Of a DNA stretch of 64,000 nt, positions 39,476 to 48,597 are shown one piece after another (position 1 is the stretch's first letter; every line of letters begins with the position of its first letter). Position numbers and translations under genes: made by a program. The notes under the pieces are model-generated. The model worked only from the letters and a program-made list of their open reading frames with translations. It made no database searches and was not told where the DNA came from. This DNA comes from Bacteroidota bacterium (lineage in GTDB: Bacteria; Bacteroidota; Bacteroidia; B-17B0; Aurantibacillaceae). The stretch is taken from contig CAUJCR010000061.1 in assembly GCA_963169355.1 (NCBI GenBank), positions 37,381-101,380 of the forward strand, in the 5' to 3' direction.

Positions 39476-40290
39476 CTATAATTTTATTCCTATCATACAC
39501 ACATCGTCCACCTGTTCTAAATCGCCTTTCCAGTTATCAAATTCTGTTTCTATTTTAATACGTTGCTCTTCCATTGGTAGAGTGGAATGTTTGAGTAACA
39601 ATTCATTTAGTGCTTTATATTTAAACTTTTTGCCTTTTGGTCCACCAAATTGGTCAGCATAACCATCTGTATAAAGATACAACATATCTCCTTTACTGTA
39701 ATCTAACTGATACAGTGTGAAAGAATCATTACGCTCTCCCTTGCCTACGGGCATTCTGTTTTTGTCTAAATCAATAATTTCATTATTGGAAATTAGTACA
39801 GGCGCATTATTGGCTGCCGAATATGTAATTTCTTTAGTTGTTTTATTAATACAAAGTAAAATACAATCCATTCCATCTTTTTGTCCATCTACTCCAATAC
39901 TTGAAATTAATCGTTCTCTCACATAATTCAATACCTCATTAGGTTCATCAATCCCTTTTTCTTTAATGGCTTCGCTCAAAAAACCAATATTTAATAAACT
40001 CATAAAAGCGCCAGGTACACCATGCCCTGTGCTATCGCACACTGCTAAATAAAATTTATTATTATTCTCTGTTGCCCAATAAAAATCACCACTCACAATG
40101 TCTTTTGGCTTAAACAATACAAAGTGTTTTTCTAAGTTTTCTTTTAATAATAAATCCTTTGCTAGTAAAGCATATTGTATGCGTCTTGCATAAGTAATAC
40201 TGTCTAAAGTTTCTTTTTGATGTTCTTCTACCAATGCTTTTTGATTCTCAACTTCCAGTTTCTGTTGTTCAATAATTCGATTCGATTTTT
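39476..40290 (-). repeat. Near-identical 815-bp block, copy 2 (phosphatase domain)
   Basis: Partner of 37322-38136. Both copies end at their stop codons and lose similarity at the same point at the start of the coiled coil. That suits a segmental duplication or gene conversion of the catalytic half while the sensor halves kept their differences. Confidence 0.85.
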
Positions 40291-41458
40291 GTTTTTCTTT
40301 AAATGCTCTAAAAACAACTATAGCAACAGCCAACATTAATACAGCTAAAATTATAGCTCCATAAACAAATAATCTTTGTTTGTATAGTTCTTTTTCATGA
40401 ATCACTTGAGTTTGCAATCGCTCAGCTTCATTCTTCAAACTATCTGAAGCCTGTTTTACACTAAAAGTAAATTCTTTTTCTTTAATCGCTGCTTCTCTAA
40501 TTTTACCATCAGTAAGAATACTATCTTTTATAGCAATAGTTTTAGTAATAAAAAACAAAGCTTGTTTATACTCTCCTTTTTTTCTATAATAATCGCTCAT
40601 GTTTTGATAAAGAGGCACCAAAAGTTCGAGATAACTATTTTGTAACGCCAATTTCTCGCCTTGCAATAAAAAAGACTCAGCTTCTTTGTCTTTATTTTGA
40701 TTTAATAAAATTGCAGCTAAATCACTACATGAAGTAGCAACACCATAAACATCTTCTAATTTTTGTTTTATAGAGAGCGCTCTTCTGCAATAAAATTCAG
40801 CATTTATAAAATCCTTTTTACGAGTATAATAACTTGCTATATTTCCCAAAGCGTCCGCCTCAGCATAAGGATTTTCAAATTTCTTACCATAATAATACGA
40901 TGAATCAAAATATAACTTTGCAATTTCGGATTGATGAAGAGAAGTATAAACTATTCCAATACTATTATATGTGTTAGCAAATCTAATACTATCTCTTCTC
41001 TCTTTCTTAGAAATTAAAGTTTCCAAATAATATTTCTTCGCTTTTTCATAATCTTTAAGTTCTTGATAAACCATACCAATATTGTTTAATAAGATACAAT
41101 GGATTATTGGATTACTTTTTGAAAACTTAAGCCCTTTAAAGTAACATTCAAGAGCTTCATGATAATTACCAGCTAAATATTTCAAAACACCAAAGTTATT
41201 CTGACAATAAGGAAATAAACCTTTAATGTTTTTTTTACTTGCTAGTTCAAAAGATTGATTAGTATATTGTAATGAAGTATCAGGGCTAATAAACCAATAT
41301 TCTTTACCAATTTTAGAAAAATAAAGAGCTTTTATAGAATCGTTGTTTGTTGAAATGGATAATTTCTTTAATGAGTCTATTACTGATCGTTGACACACAG
41401 CACTTAGACTTAATAAACAACTTACAGTAACTAATATATTTTTAAAAATATAATGCAT
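39476..41458 (-). CDS. TPR-SpoIIE type serine phosphatase, first of four
   Basis: 660 residues from the ATG at 41458. The frame is open 43 codons further, but that part is antisense-frame overlap with paaZ and lacks a signal sequence. The chosen start gives a proper signal peptide (KNILVTVSCLLSLSAVCQ) and a TAATG stop-start overlap with paaZ. Residues about 40-330 carry TPRs (NNIGMVYQELKDYEKAKKYY, NIASYYTRKKDFINAEFY). A membrane helix (about 357-378), the coiled coil and an intact SpoIIE/PP2C domain (SGDFYW, CDSTGHGVPGAFMS, YTDGYADQFGG, QVDDVCMIGI) follow. Translation is likely coupled to paaZ. It heads the run of four phosphatases. Confidence 0.9.
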   Translation of the reverse strand: MHYIFKNILVTVSCLLSLSAVCQRSVIDSLKKLSISTNNDSIKALYFSKIGKEYWFISPDTSLQYTNQSFELASKKNIKGLFPYCQNNFGVLKYLAGNYHEALECYFKGLKFSKSNPIIHCILLNNIGMVYQELKDYEKAKKYYLETLISKKERRDSIRFANTYNSIGIVYTSLHQSEIAKLYFDSSYYYGKKFENPYAEADALGNIASYYTRKKDFINAEFYCRRALSIKQKLEDVYGVATSCSDLAAILLNQNKDKEAESFLLQGEKLALQNSYLELLVPLYQNMSDYYRKKGEYKQALFFITKTIAIKDSILTDGKIREAAIKEKEFTFSVKQASDSLKNEAERLQTQVIHEKELYKQRLFVYGAIILAVLMLAVAIVVFRAFKEKQKSNRIIEQQKLEVENQKALVEEHQKETLDSITYARRIQYALLAKDLLLKENLEKHFVLFKPKDIVSGDFYWATENNNKFYLAVCDSTGHGVPGAFMSLLNIGFLSEAIKEKGIDEPNEVLNYVRERLISSIGVDGQKDGMDCILLCINKTTKEITYSAANNAPVLISNNEIIDLDKNRMPVGKGERNDSFTLYQLDYSKGDMLYLYTDGYADQFGGPKGKKFKYKALNELLLKHSTLPMEEQRIKIETEFDNWKGDLEQVDDVCMIGIKL

Positions 41459-43560
41459 TATCCTTGCTCTTTCAATTTCACCATCGTTAAAATAGTTGCG
41501 ATTCCTACGGTTTGCCCTGCCTGATCTACGGCATCGTATTTTTCTAACACATCCATAAAACTGGCGTCGTAAATATCTACCACCCATTTTACAATACCTA
41601 CTTTTACATCTTCGCCATTAGCTGCTTTAAGTGGTTTATCGTTTTCAATTTTTTCTTTACAAGTAAATTTCACGCCGATAGTCATGCCTGGATAAATTGG
41701 GCGAGTAAAACGACACTCATCAATACCATAATTTAATAAAACAGGACCTTTTGGAGGATCAACAAATAATCCAGCAGCTTTTGATAATATAAAATAACCA
41801 TGCGCTACGGTTCTTTTAAAAATAGTGCCTTCAAGGGCATCGGGTTGTAAATGCGCATAAAACTTATCGCCAGATAAATTTGCAAAGTTTACAATATCAT
41901 CTTCACTTACTGTATGCGTTGGAGTTATTGTTGTTTCCCCTACTTCTAGGTCTTCAAAATATTGGCGGAACGGATGAACCTCCTTTATAATTTGTTTAGC
42001 GCCCACTTGATAAGAATTTAAAATAGCAGTAATCATACTTGGTGAACCTTGAATGGCAGTACGTTGTAAATAATGAAACACACCTCGTTTTCCACCCATT
42101 TCTTCTCCGCCCCCAGCTCTTCCTGGGCCACCATGAATTAACATTGGCATTGGCGAACCATGACCCGTACTTTCTTTAGCACACTCATTATTTAATACTA
42201 AAATACGACCATGCATGCAAGCTGCGCCAATGGTGTACATACGAGCAATTTTTTCATCGGCGGTAACAATAGAACTTACTAATGAGCCTTTTCCTAATTT
42301 ACTTAATGCAATAGCCTCGTCAATTGTTTTATAAGGCATAATCGTGCTTACAGGGCCAAAGGCTTCAATATTATGGCAATCTGTATTTTTAAAAGGATTA
42401 TCGTTATAAAAAATAATTGGTGGCATAAAAGCACCTTTATGTTTATCAGCACCTTTTACCTCAAAATTCTCAAAATTACCGATGATAATTTTTTGTGTTT
42501 TAGATAAAATTTCCACCTTCTCTTTCACTTCTTTTAATTGCGAATGCCCCGCTAAGGAGCCCATTCTTACGCCTTCTACATTTGGATCGCCAATAATATT
42601 AGTTGCTAAGCGTTTTCCTAATGCAATTTGAACATCCTCTACTAAATTTTCGGGAACAATAACACGACGCACGGCTGTACATTTTTGCCCTGCCTTGGTT
42701 GTAATTTCGCGAGTAACTTCTTTAATAAAAATATCAAACTCGGGCATACTAGGTGTAACATCGGTTCCTAATACACAACAGTTTAAAGAGTCTGCTTCCA
42801 TATTAAAATGGACCGATTCTTCCATAAGTCGCGCATTAGATTTGAGCATCTTACCTGTAGAGGCGGAGCCTGTAAATGTTACTACATCTTGATTAATAAC
42901 ATGATCTAATATCCCATTGGCACTACCGCATATTAATTGTAAAGCACCCTCTGGAACTATTTTACTGGCAATAATTTCTTTTACAACTGCCTCGGTTAAA
43001 TAAGATGTTAACGTAGCTGGCTTTACAATAGCTGGAACGCCCGCTAACCAGTTTACAGCCACTTTTTCGAGCATACCCCACACTGGAAAATTAAAGGCAT
43101 TGATATGAATAGCCACTCCTTCTTTTGGCACACAAATGTGGTGTCCTATAAAGGTGTTGTTTTTAGACAACCGCGCCACATCACCATCATAACAAAAGGT
43201 TTCATTAGGAAACTGACGGCGCAACGAAGCATAGGTAAATAAATTGCCAAAGCCTCCTTCAATATCCACCCAGCTATCTGCACGTGTTGCACCGGTAGCC
43301 CACGAAATTTTATAAAATTCTTCTTTCTTAGATTGTAAATGCATGGCTAATGCTTTTAGCATTTGTCCTCTTTCATGAAAGGTCATTTTACGAAGTTTAG
43401 GTCCACCTACAGTTCGGGCATAATCGCACATCTTAGCAAAATCTAACCCTTTGCTACTTGCAGTAGCAACAACATCTCCTGTTATCGCATTATAAAGTTC
43501 TTGTCCGTTTTCGGCGCCTGCTACCCATTGGCCACAAGCATAATTATGTAATTTGTTCAT
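41458..43560 (-). CDS. paaZ: PaaZ-like bifunctional aldehyde dehydrogenase / enoyl-CoA hydratase
   Basis: 700 residues (E. coli PaaZ is 681). The N-terminal ~520 residues are an aldehyde dehydrogenase with Glu255 (HFNMEADSLN) and Cys294 (GQKCTAVRR), matching the E. coli catalytic positions. The C-terminal ~150 residues are a MaoC-type hot-dog hydratase with ANLSGDKFYAH and VAHGYFILSKAAGLF. In phenylacetate breakdown the enzyme opens the oxepin-CoA ring and oxidises the resulting aldehyde. No other paa gene is in the window, so its pathway here is uncertain. Its stop codon overlaps the start of the first SpoIIE-phosphatase gene by one base. Confidence 0.93.
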   Translation of the reverse strand: MNKLHNYACGQWVAGAENGQELYNAITGDVVATASSKGLDFAKMCDYARTVGGPKLRKMTFHERGQMLKALAMHLQSKKEEFYKISWATGATRADSWVDIEGGFGNLFTYASLRRQFPNETFCYDGDVARLSKNNTFIGHHICVPKEGVAIHINAFNFPVWGMLEKVAVNWLAGVPAIVKPATLTSYLTEAVVKEIIASKIVPEGALQLICGSANGILDHVINQDVVTFTGSASTGKMLKSNARLMEESVHFNMEADSLNCCVLGTDVTPSMPEFDIFIKEVTREITTKAGQKCTAVRRVIVPENLVEDVQIALGKRLATNIIGDPNVEGVRMGSLAGHSQLKEVKEKVEILSKTQKIIIGNFENFEVKGADKHKGAFMPPIIFYNDNPFKNTDCHNIEAFGPVSTIMPYKTIDEAIALSKLGKGSLVSSIVTADEKIARMYTIGAACMHGRILVLNNECAKESTGHGSPMPMLIHGGPGRAGGGEEMGGKRGVFHYLQRTAIQGSPSMITAILNSYQVGAKQIIKEVHPFRQYFEDLEVGETTITPTHTVSEDDIVNFANLSGDKFYAHLQPDALEGTIFKRTVAHGYFILSKAAGLFVDPPKGPVLLNYGIDECRFTRPIYPGMTIGVKFTCKEKIENDKPLKAANGEDVKVGIVKWVVDIYDASFMDVLEKYDAVDQAGQTVGIATILTMVKLKEQG

Positions 43561-43773
43561 GTTTAAAATTTTGAACTCCTAATATAATAGAATAATTACA
43601 TAATTAAAATAATCTTAGGCTATTTCATGTTTTTAACCCAAAATAAACAGAAAATTAGATGACAAAAAGGGAAAGAAATCTTGATATCAATTAATTTATT
43701 AGTTTTTTCTTCTAACAAATAGTCCTGATTTTTTGGCTTACGCTTCTATCTCTAGCTTATATTAAAATATAAG

Positions 43774-44592
43774 TTATTTCTCCACATCGGCAATCACGCT
43801 GATACTTACGCCTGCTATCGAGATAGATTCCCAATCGCCTTGGCTGGTTGTTCTAAAATAAGTTTTGTGCCCCAATGCCGAACAAAACATAAGGCCGCCT
43901 GTGCCCAAATATTTAACATGCTCTATGGCTACTAAAAAAATACCCTCTACCACAATGTTTTTGTCTTTTAAGTTTATGCTGATGGTTTCTTTTACTTGGT
44001 CTTTAGCAATTTTAATATAAATAGGTTCCTTTAATATATTTTCAAATGTTTTATCGGATGTCGCTTTATAAATATTTAAACGATAAAACAAGGTATCGTA
44101 AGTGCAGGTAGCAATATTGATGTTTACAGTTTTAAGATAGGCCAGTTTTTTGTTTTTCATCATCACTCCCATTTCATAACCTAATTTATTTTCTTTAAAC
44201 CCTGCTTCTACGCTACGTTTGGTGGTTTTAATTCCCAATATTTTTTCCACTATCTTTTTGGGTTTAACTACAACTTCGTTTAAGTTATAATTAGCCTCTT
44301 GCATTTCAATGGTAAGGTTTGGTTTAACTAACTCGCTTATTTTATAACTAACAGGTTTGTAGCCAATACACGAAAACAACAAAACATCATTAAGGCGTGC
44401 GGTATCTATTTTTAAACTAAATTTTCCGTTGGCATCGCACACCGTGCCGATGCTTTTTCCAGGGATGCCTATGTTTACATATTCTAAAGGCTTGGCTGTT
44501 GTTTTATCTACTACAACACCCGATATGTTTTGTGCCAAAGCGCGAATAGAAAACATACAGAAAATAAGTACAGAGGTAAAATACTTCGTCAT
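43774..44592 (-). CDS. CarboxypepD_reg-like domain protein, secreted
   Basis: 272 residues with a signal peptide ending near LAQN. Residues about 22-105 form the carboxypeptidase-regulatory-like beta domain common at the N-terminus of Bacteroidota outer-membrane proteins (ISGVVVDKTTAKPLEYVNIG, GTVCDANGKFSL, LFSCIGYKPVSYKI, LNEVVVKP). The remaining ~165 residues are beta-rich and unrecognised. No TonB plug or barrel follows, so it is a stand-alone protein. It is divergent from the propeller kinase gene; the 147-base space between them must hold both promoters, but no clear TAnnTTTG was found. Confidence 0.83.
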   Translation of the reverse strand: MTKYFTSVLIFCMFSIRALAQNISGVVVDKTTAKPLEYVNIGIPGKSIGTVCDANGKFSLKIDTARLNDVLLFSCIGYKPVSYKISELVKPNLTIEMQEANYNLNEVVVKPKKIVEKILGIKTTKRSVEAGFKENKLGYEMGVMMKNKKLAYLKTVNINIATCTYDTLFYRLNIYKATSDKTFENILKEPIYIKIAKDQVKETISINLKDKNIVVEGIFLVAIEHVKYLGTGGLMFCSALGHKTYFRTTSQGDWESISIAGVSISVIADVEK

Positions 44593-44739
44593 AAAAATGT
44601 AATTAAAAACAATGAATCTAATTTAGGAATATTTTAATCAAAATAGCATTTATCTGCCACTTATCTTGTAAACTCAACCAGCTAATAACTTATATGTACA
44701 AAGTGTAAATAAAATTGTAAATTAGTCTAGTTTCACAAC

Positions 44740-47706
44740 ATGATGTTAAGGATACTTATATTTTGTTTAAGTTTTACTTGTATCCATAAACTGGTGCAAG
44801 CTCAACAATATAATTTTAAAAATTATTCGGTTGAGAGTGGATTACCCTATGTGCAAATATTTGCCATGTTTCAAGATAGTAAGGGTAACTTGTGGAGTGG
44901 CGGTTATGGCGGAGCGAGTAAGTTTAATGGTAAATCATTTAAAAATTATTCTCCTAAAAATGGCTTAGCTAATCACTATGTCAATGCCATCATCGAAGAT
45001 CAGTTTCAATTAATCACTATTGGAACCATTGATGGATTAAGTGTTATAGATAAAGTAAAAGGCAAGGTGAGTAATTATTACGAAAAAGATGGCTTGCCCT
45101 CAAATAATGTAACCAGTTTTTGCCTCGATCCTCGCACCGGCTTGTGGGCTGGAACTACCAAGGGTTTGTGTATTTGGGATGGAAAACAAGTTATTCGAGT
45201 GCCTTATTTTAATGGGCAAAACATTACTTGCTTGGCGTATTCAAAAAAATCGGGTGTTGTGGTAGGCACCACCACTGGGCTTTACATTCAAAATAAAAAC
45301 ACGCATGAATTTACATGTGTAATAGACAGCATCAATGTTACTTGCATGTCGCTGTGCCAACAGCAGAAGAAAATATATGTTGGTACTACTTTTGGGCTTC
45401 ATGTATTAGATACAGAAACCAACACGCACCAAACATTACATGTTAGTAATGGTTTGCTAGATGAGGCAGTTAGCGCTGTGTTATGTCAAAATAACGGAAC
45501 CGTTTGGATAGGCTCTAAATCGGGGTTAATAAGTTTTAATCAAAAAGAGTTTTCGTATTACAACATTGGCTTTGATAATAATTCTAATCATATCCGTTCG
45601 TTATTAATGGATTATGAAAATAATTTATGGATTGGAACACACAGCGGATTATACAAATACAGAGGCAAAGGTTTTTCGGTATATGATAAACAAAATGGCT
45701 TAGCGGGTGCGTTTATTTTTCAAATTGAAAGAGACGTTAATCAAAATTTATGGGTTACTACCGAAAATAATGGTGTGTACAAATTAGCCAATGGTTTTTT
45801 TAAAAATTACTCGGTTAAGCAAGGTTTGTTAGGCAACCATGTCAGTTGTATTTTATCGTTTAATGATGGTACGGTTTGGTTTGGTGGTGAAGCAGGTATA
45901 TCAGTGTATAAAAACGAAACCATTTCGCCATTACACATCGGTATTGATTTTAAAAAATCATCGCCCGTTAATTGTTTTTATAGAGATAGCAAAGGCATTA
46001 TCTGGGTGGGTGCCTACAATAAAGTATATGCTTTAAATCCAACTAATGGTACTTACACCGTTAAAGAATATAAAATGGCTGAGGTAGAAGTAGAACAAGA
46101 TGGTAATGCCGTGTGGAGCATCATAGAAGACAACAAAGGAAATATTTGGGCGGGCACTTATTTAGCAGGTTTATTTAAGTTAGAGAATAATCAGTTTATT
46201 AGAAAAAACATCTCAAAGCCTGCTATAACAACCGCTTTAGATATGTGTAAAGATGAATTTGGAAACATATATGCTGCTACGCTTAATGGTGTGTTAATGT
46301 TTAATACCGAAAAACACAACTACAAAATCATTACCGAAAAAGATGGTTTAAGTTCGGAACTAGTGTATGCGCTGGGTATTACTAAAGATGGAAAATATGT
46401 GTGGGCAGGAACCAATCAGGGTGTAAACAGAATTGATGTACAAAAGTTGCAATACAACCTTGTTGTTATTTCTAAGTATGGCAAAGAAGATGGTTTTACT
46501 GGTGTTGAGTCGAATACACACGGTATTTTTGAAGATAAGGATAGTTGTATTTGGTTTGGAACAGTAAATGGATTAATTAAATACAATCCAAAAGAGTTTA
46601 TAGCTAATGATAATCCATCTAAAACAAGTATTACCAATATTAAGTTAGGTTATGAGGATACTTTACTATTAAATAATGCTGTATTACCCTACTCTTACAA
46701 TAAAATCAGTTTCAACTTTGATGGTGTATGTTTAACTGATCCACAAAAGGTATTATACACATATAAACTGGAGGGTTATGATAAAGAGTGGAGCCCCTAT
46801 ACCGATGAAAACTATGCTAAATATGATAATTTACCACCTGGGCAATACACCTTTAAAGTTAAAAGTTGTAATAACGAAGGTTTATGGAATATAGAGCCCA
46901 CTACTTTTTCGTTTATGATAGAAACGCCGTATTATAAAACTTGGTGGTTTATTTTGTTATCTAGCATCAGTTTGCTTGTAGTGGTAATAGCTGTTTTCAG
47001 ATACCGTATTTATCAAGTAAAAAAGAAACAAAAGTTAGAATTTGAAAAACAAATTGAAATATCTAAAGCTGAGTTAAAAGCCTTGCGCGCTCAAATGAAT
47101 CCGCATTTTGTGTTTAACTCATTAAACTCTATACAACATTATATCTTAAATAGTAAGGAAGAAGAAGCGGCTAAATACCTTAATAAATTTGCAAAGTTAA
47201 TTCGCCTTATTTTAAATAACTCCGAAAAACCTACAGTTACCATACATGAAGACATGGAGGCTATTACACTGTATTTAGAACTTGAAAAAATGCGCTTTGA
47301 TAATAAATTTAGCTACAATATTAAAATTGACGATGCTATTGATGGAGATTACGATGAAATTCCACCGATGTTAATTCAACCTTATTTAGAAAATGCCATC
47401 TTGCATGGTATCAATCCTAAAGAAGGAAGCGGGCACATTGATTTGCTATTAACCTTGGTAAACCAACAGTTTATTAAAATATCTATTATTGATAATGGTA
47501 TAGGACGAAAAAAATCAATGGCACTAAATAGCATACAAGCTTCTGGTAAACATAAATCAATGGGCATGAAAATTACACACGAGCGGGTACGTATTCATAA
47601 CTTAATGCACCAATCGGAACTGAACGTAAATATTATCGATTTATACAACCAACAACAAGAGCCAATTGGCACCCAAGTAGATATTTTTATTCCATATATC
47701 AAATAA
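44740..47706 (+). CDS. Two-component propeller sensor histidine kinase (LytS-like)
   Basis: 988 residues. After a signal peptide (about 1-22) come many two-component propeller repeats to about residue 630 (DSKGNLWSGGYGGASKFNGK, DYENNLWIGTHSGLYKYRGK). A Y_Y_Y domain follows (KLEGYDKEWSPYTDENYAKY, PPGQYTFKVK). One membrane helix (about 735-755) leads to a coiled coil and the His_kinase/LytS module, with His789 in RAQMNPHFVFNSLNSIQHYI and an ATPase domain with DNGIGRKKS. It senses extracytoplasmic ligands, often polymers, through the propellers. The cognate LytTR regulator starts 29 bases downstream. Confidence 0.94.
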   Translation: MMLRILIFCLSFTCIHKLVQAQQYNFKNYSVESGLPYVQIFAMFQDSKGNLWSGGYGGASKFNGKSFKNYSPKNGLANHYVNAIIEDQFQLITIGTIDGLSVIDKVKGKVSNYYEKDGLPSNNVTSFCLDPRTGLWAGTTKGLCIWDGKQVIRVPYFNGQNITCLAYSKKSGVVVGTTTGLYIQNKNTHEFTCVIDSINVTCMSLCQQQKKIYVGTTFGLHVLDTETNTHQTLHVSNGLLDEAVSAVLCQNNGTVWIGSKSGLISFNQKEFSYYNIGFDNNSNHIRSLLMDYENNLWIGTHSGLYKYRGKGFSVYDKQNGLAGAFIFQIERDVNQNLWVTTENNGVYKLANGFFKNYSVKQGLLGNHVSCILSFNDGTVWFGGEAGISVYKNETISPLHIGIDFKKSSPVNCFYRDSKGIIWVGAYNKVYALNPTNGTYTVKEYKMAEVEVEQDGNAVWSIIEDNKGNIWAGTYLAGLFKLENNQFIRKNISKPAITTALDMCKDEFGNIYAATLNGVLMFNTEKHNYKIITEKDGLSSELVYALGITKDGKYVWAGTNQGVNRIDVQKLQYNLVVISKYGKEDGFTGVESNTHGIFEDKDSCIWFGTVNGLIKYNPKEFIANDNPSKTSITNIKLGYEDTLLLNNAVLPYSYNKISFNFDGVCLTDPQKVLYTYKLEGYDKEWSPYTDENYAKYDNLPPGQYTFKVKSCNNEGLWNIEPTTFSFMIETPYYKTWWFILLSSISLLVVVIAVFRYRIYQVKKKQKLEFEKQIEISKAELKALRAQMNPHFVFNSLNSIQHYILNSKEEEAAKYLNKFAKLIRLILNNSEKPTVTIHEDMEAITLYLELEKMRFDNKFSYNIKIDDAIDGDYDEIPPMLIQPYLENAILHGINPKEGSGHIDLLLTLVNQQFIKISIIDNGIGRKKSMALNSIQASGKHKSMGMKITHERVRIHNLMHQSELNVNIIDLYNQQQEPIGTQVDIFIPYIK

Positions 47707-47735
47707 AAAAAGTAAATTCACTCAAGTATTTTTAT

Positions 47736-48485
47736 ATGAAAGCTTTAATTATAGAAGACGAACAAAAAAGCAGAGAAATGCTAGCCACTTTGCTTAAAAA
47801 AAATTTCCCAAATATAACAGTTGTTGGACTTGGAAAAAATGTGGCAGAGGGCGTTGAGTTGATTAAATCATTACAACCCAACTTGTTGTTTTTAGATATT
47901 AGTATGCCCGATGGAACAGGCTTTGATGTATTAGAAAAAGTACAAGGGCAAAAATTTGAAATTATTTTTACAACAGCTACCGATAAACATGCTTTAAAAG
48001 CCATTAAATATAGCGCCTGCGATTATTTATTAAAACCCATTGATATTGATGAATTAAAACAAGCCGTAGAAAAAGTATTGAGTAAAAGTTCGCCCAACTT
48101 GCCTAATATGGAAAACTTACAGTTCCTTATTCAAAACTTAAAACGAGCAGACGACAACTACAATAAAATTACCTTACCCACAAGTAACGCCTACGAAATT
48201 GTAAATATTAAAGACATTATTCGTTGCGAAGCCGATGGTAGTTACACTGTTTTTCATTTAGTAGGTGGTAAAAAAATTATGGTATCGGCTAGTTTAAAAC
48301 ATTACGAAGATTTATTACCTAGTAATGATTTTATTCGAATTCATCACCACCACCTCATTAATATGAATCATGTGGTGCGTTTTTTAAAAGTAGATAGCGG
48401 TTATGCAATTATGAGCGACAACTCGCAATTAGAAATTAGCCGCCGAAAGAAAGAAGCGTTTTTAGAACGATTAAATAATATGTAA
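47736..48485 (+). CDS. LytTR family response regulator
   Basis: 249 residues. The receiver domain (1-120) has the acidic pair in IIEDEQ, phospho-acceptor Asp54 in NLLFLDISMPDG, Thr in ATDKH and the Lys of YLLKPID. The LytTR DNA-binding domain (about 145-245) includes IVNIKDIIRCEADGSYTVFH and FIRIHHHHLINMNHVVRF. It should be phosphorylated by the propeller kinase encoded just upstream. The regulon is unknown; the S41 protease gene 112 bases downstream or the divergent CarboxypepD_reg gene are possible local targets. Confidence 0.95.
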   Translation: MKALIIEDEQKSREMLATLLKKNFPNITVVGLGKNVAEGVELIKSLQPNLLFLDISMPDGTGFDVLEKVQGQKFEIIFTTATDKHALKAIKYSACDYLLKPIDIDELKQAVEKVLSKSSPNLPNMENLQFLIQNLKRADDNYNKITLPTSNAYEIVNIKDIIRCEADGSYTVFHLVGGKKIMVSASLKHYEDLLPSNDFIRIHHHHLINMNHVVRFLKVDSGYAIMSDNSQLEISRRKKEAFLERLNNM

Positions 48486-48597
48486 ATAATCTTAAAGCGT
48501 ATTTTTTAGTGCAATTTTTCGTTACTTTTATATTGTACAAAAAACAAAATCGTTAAAGATGTATGTTCTTGTTAATAGCATAAATTAATTAAAATAA

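Noticed and set aside
41459..41587. 43-codon N-terminal extension of the first SpoIIE phosphatase
   Set aside because: It overlaps paaZ in another frame, is rich in arginine with no signal peptide, and the internal ATG at 41458 gives a normal signal sequence.
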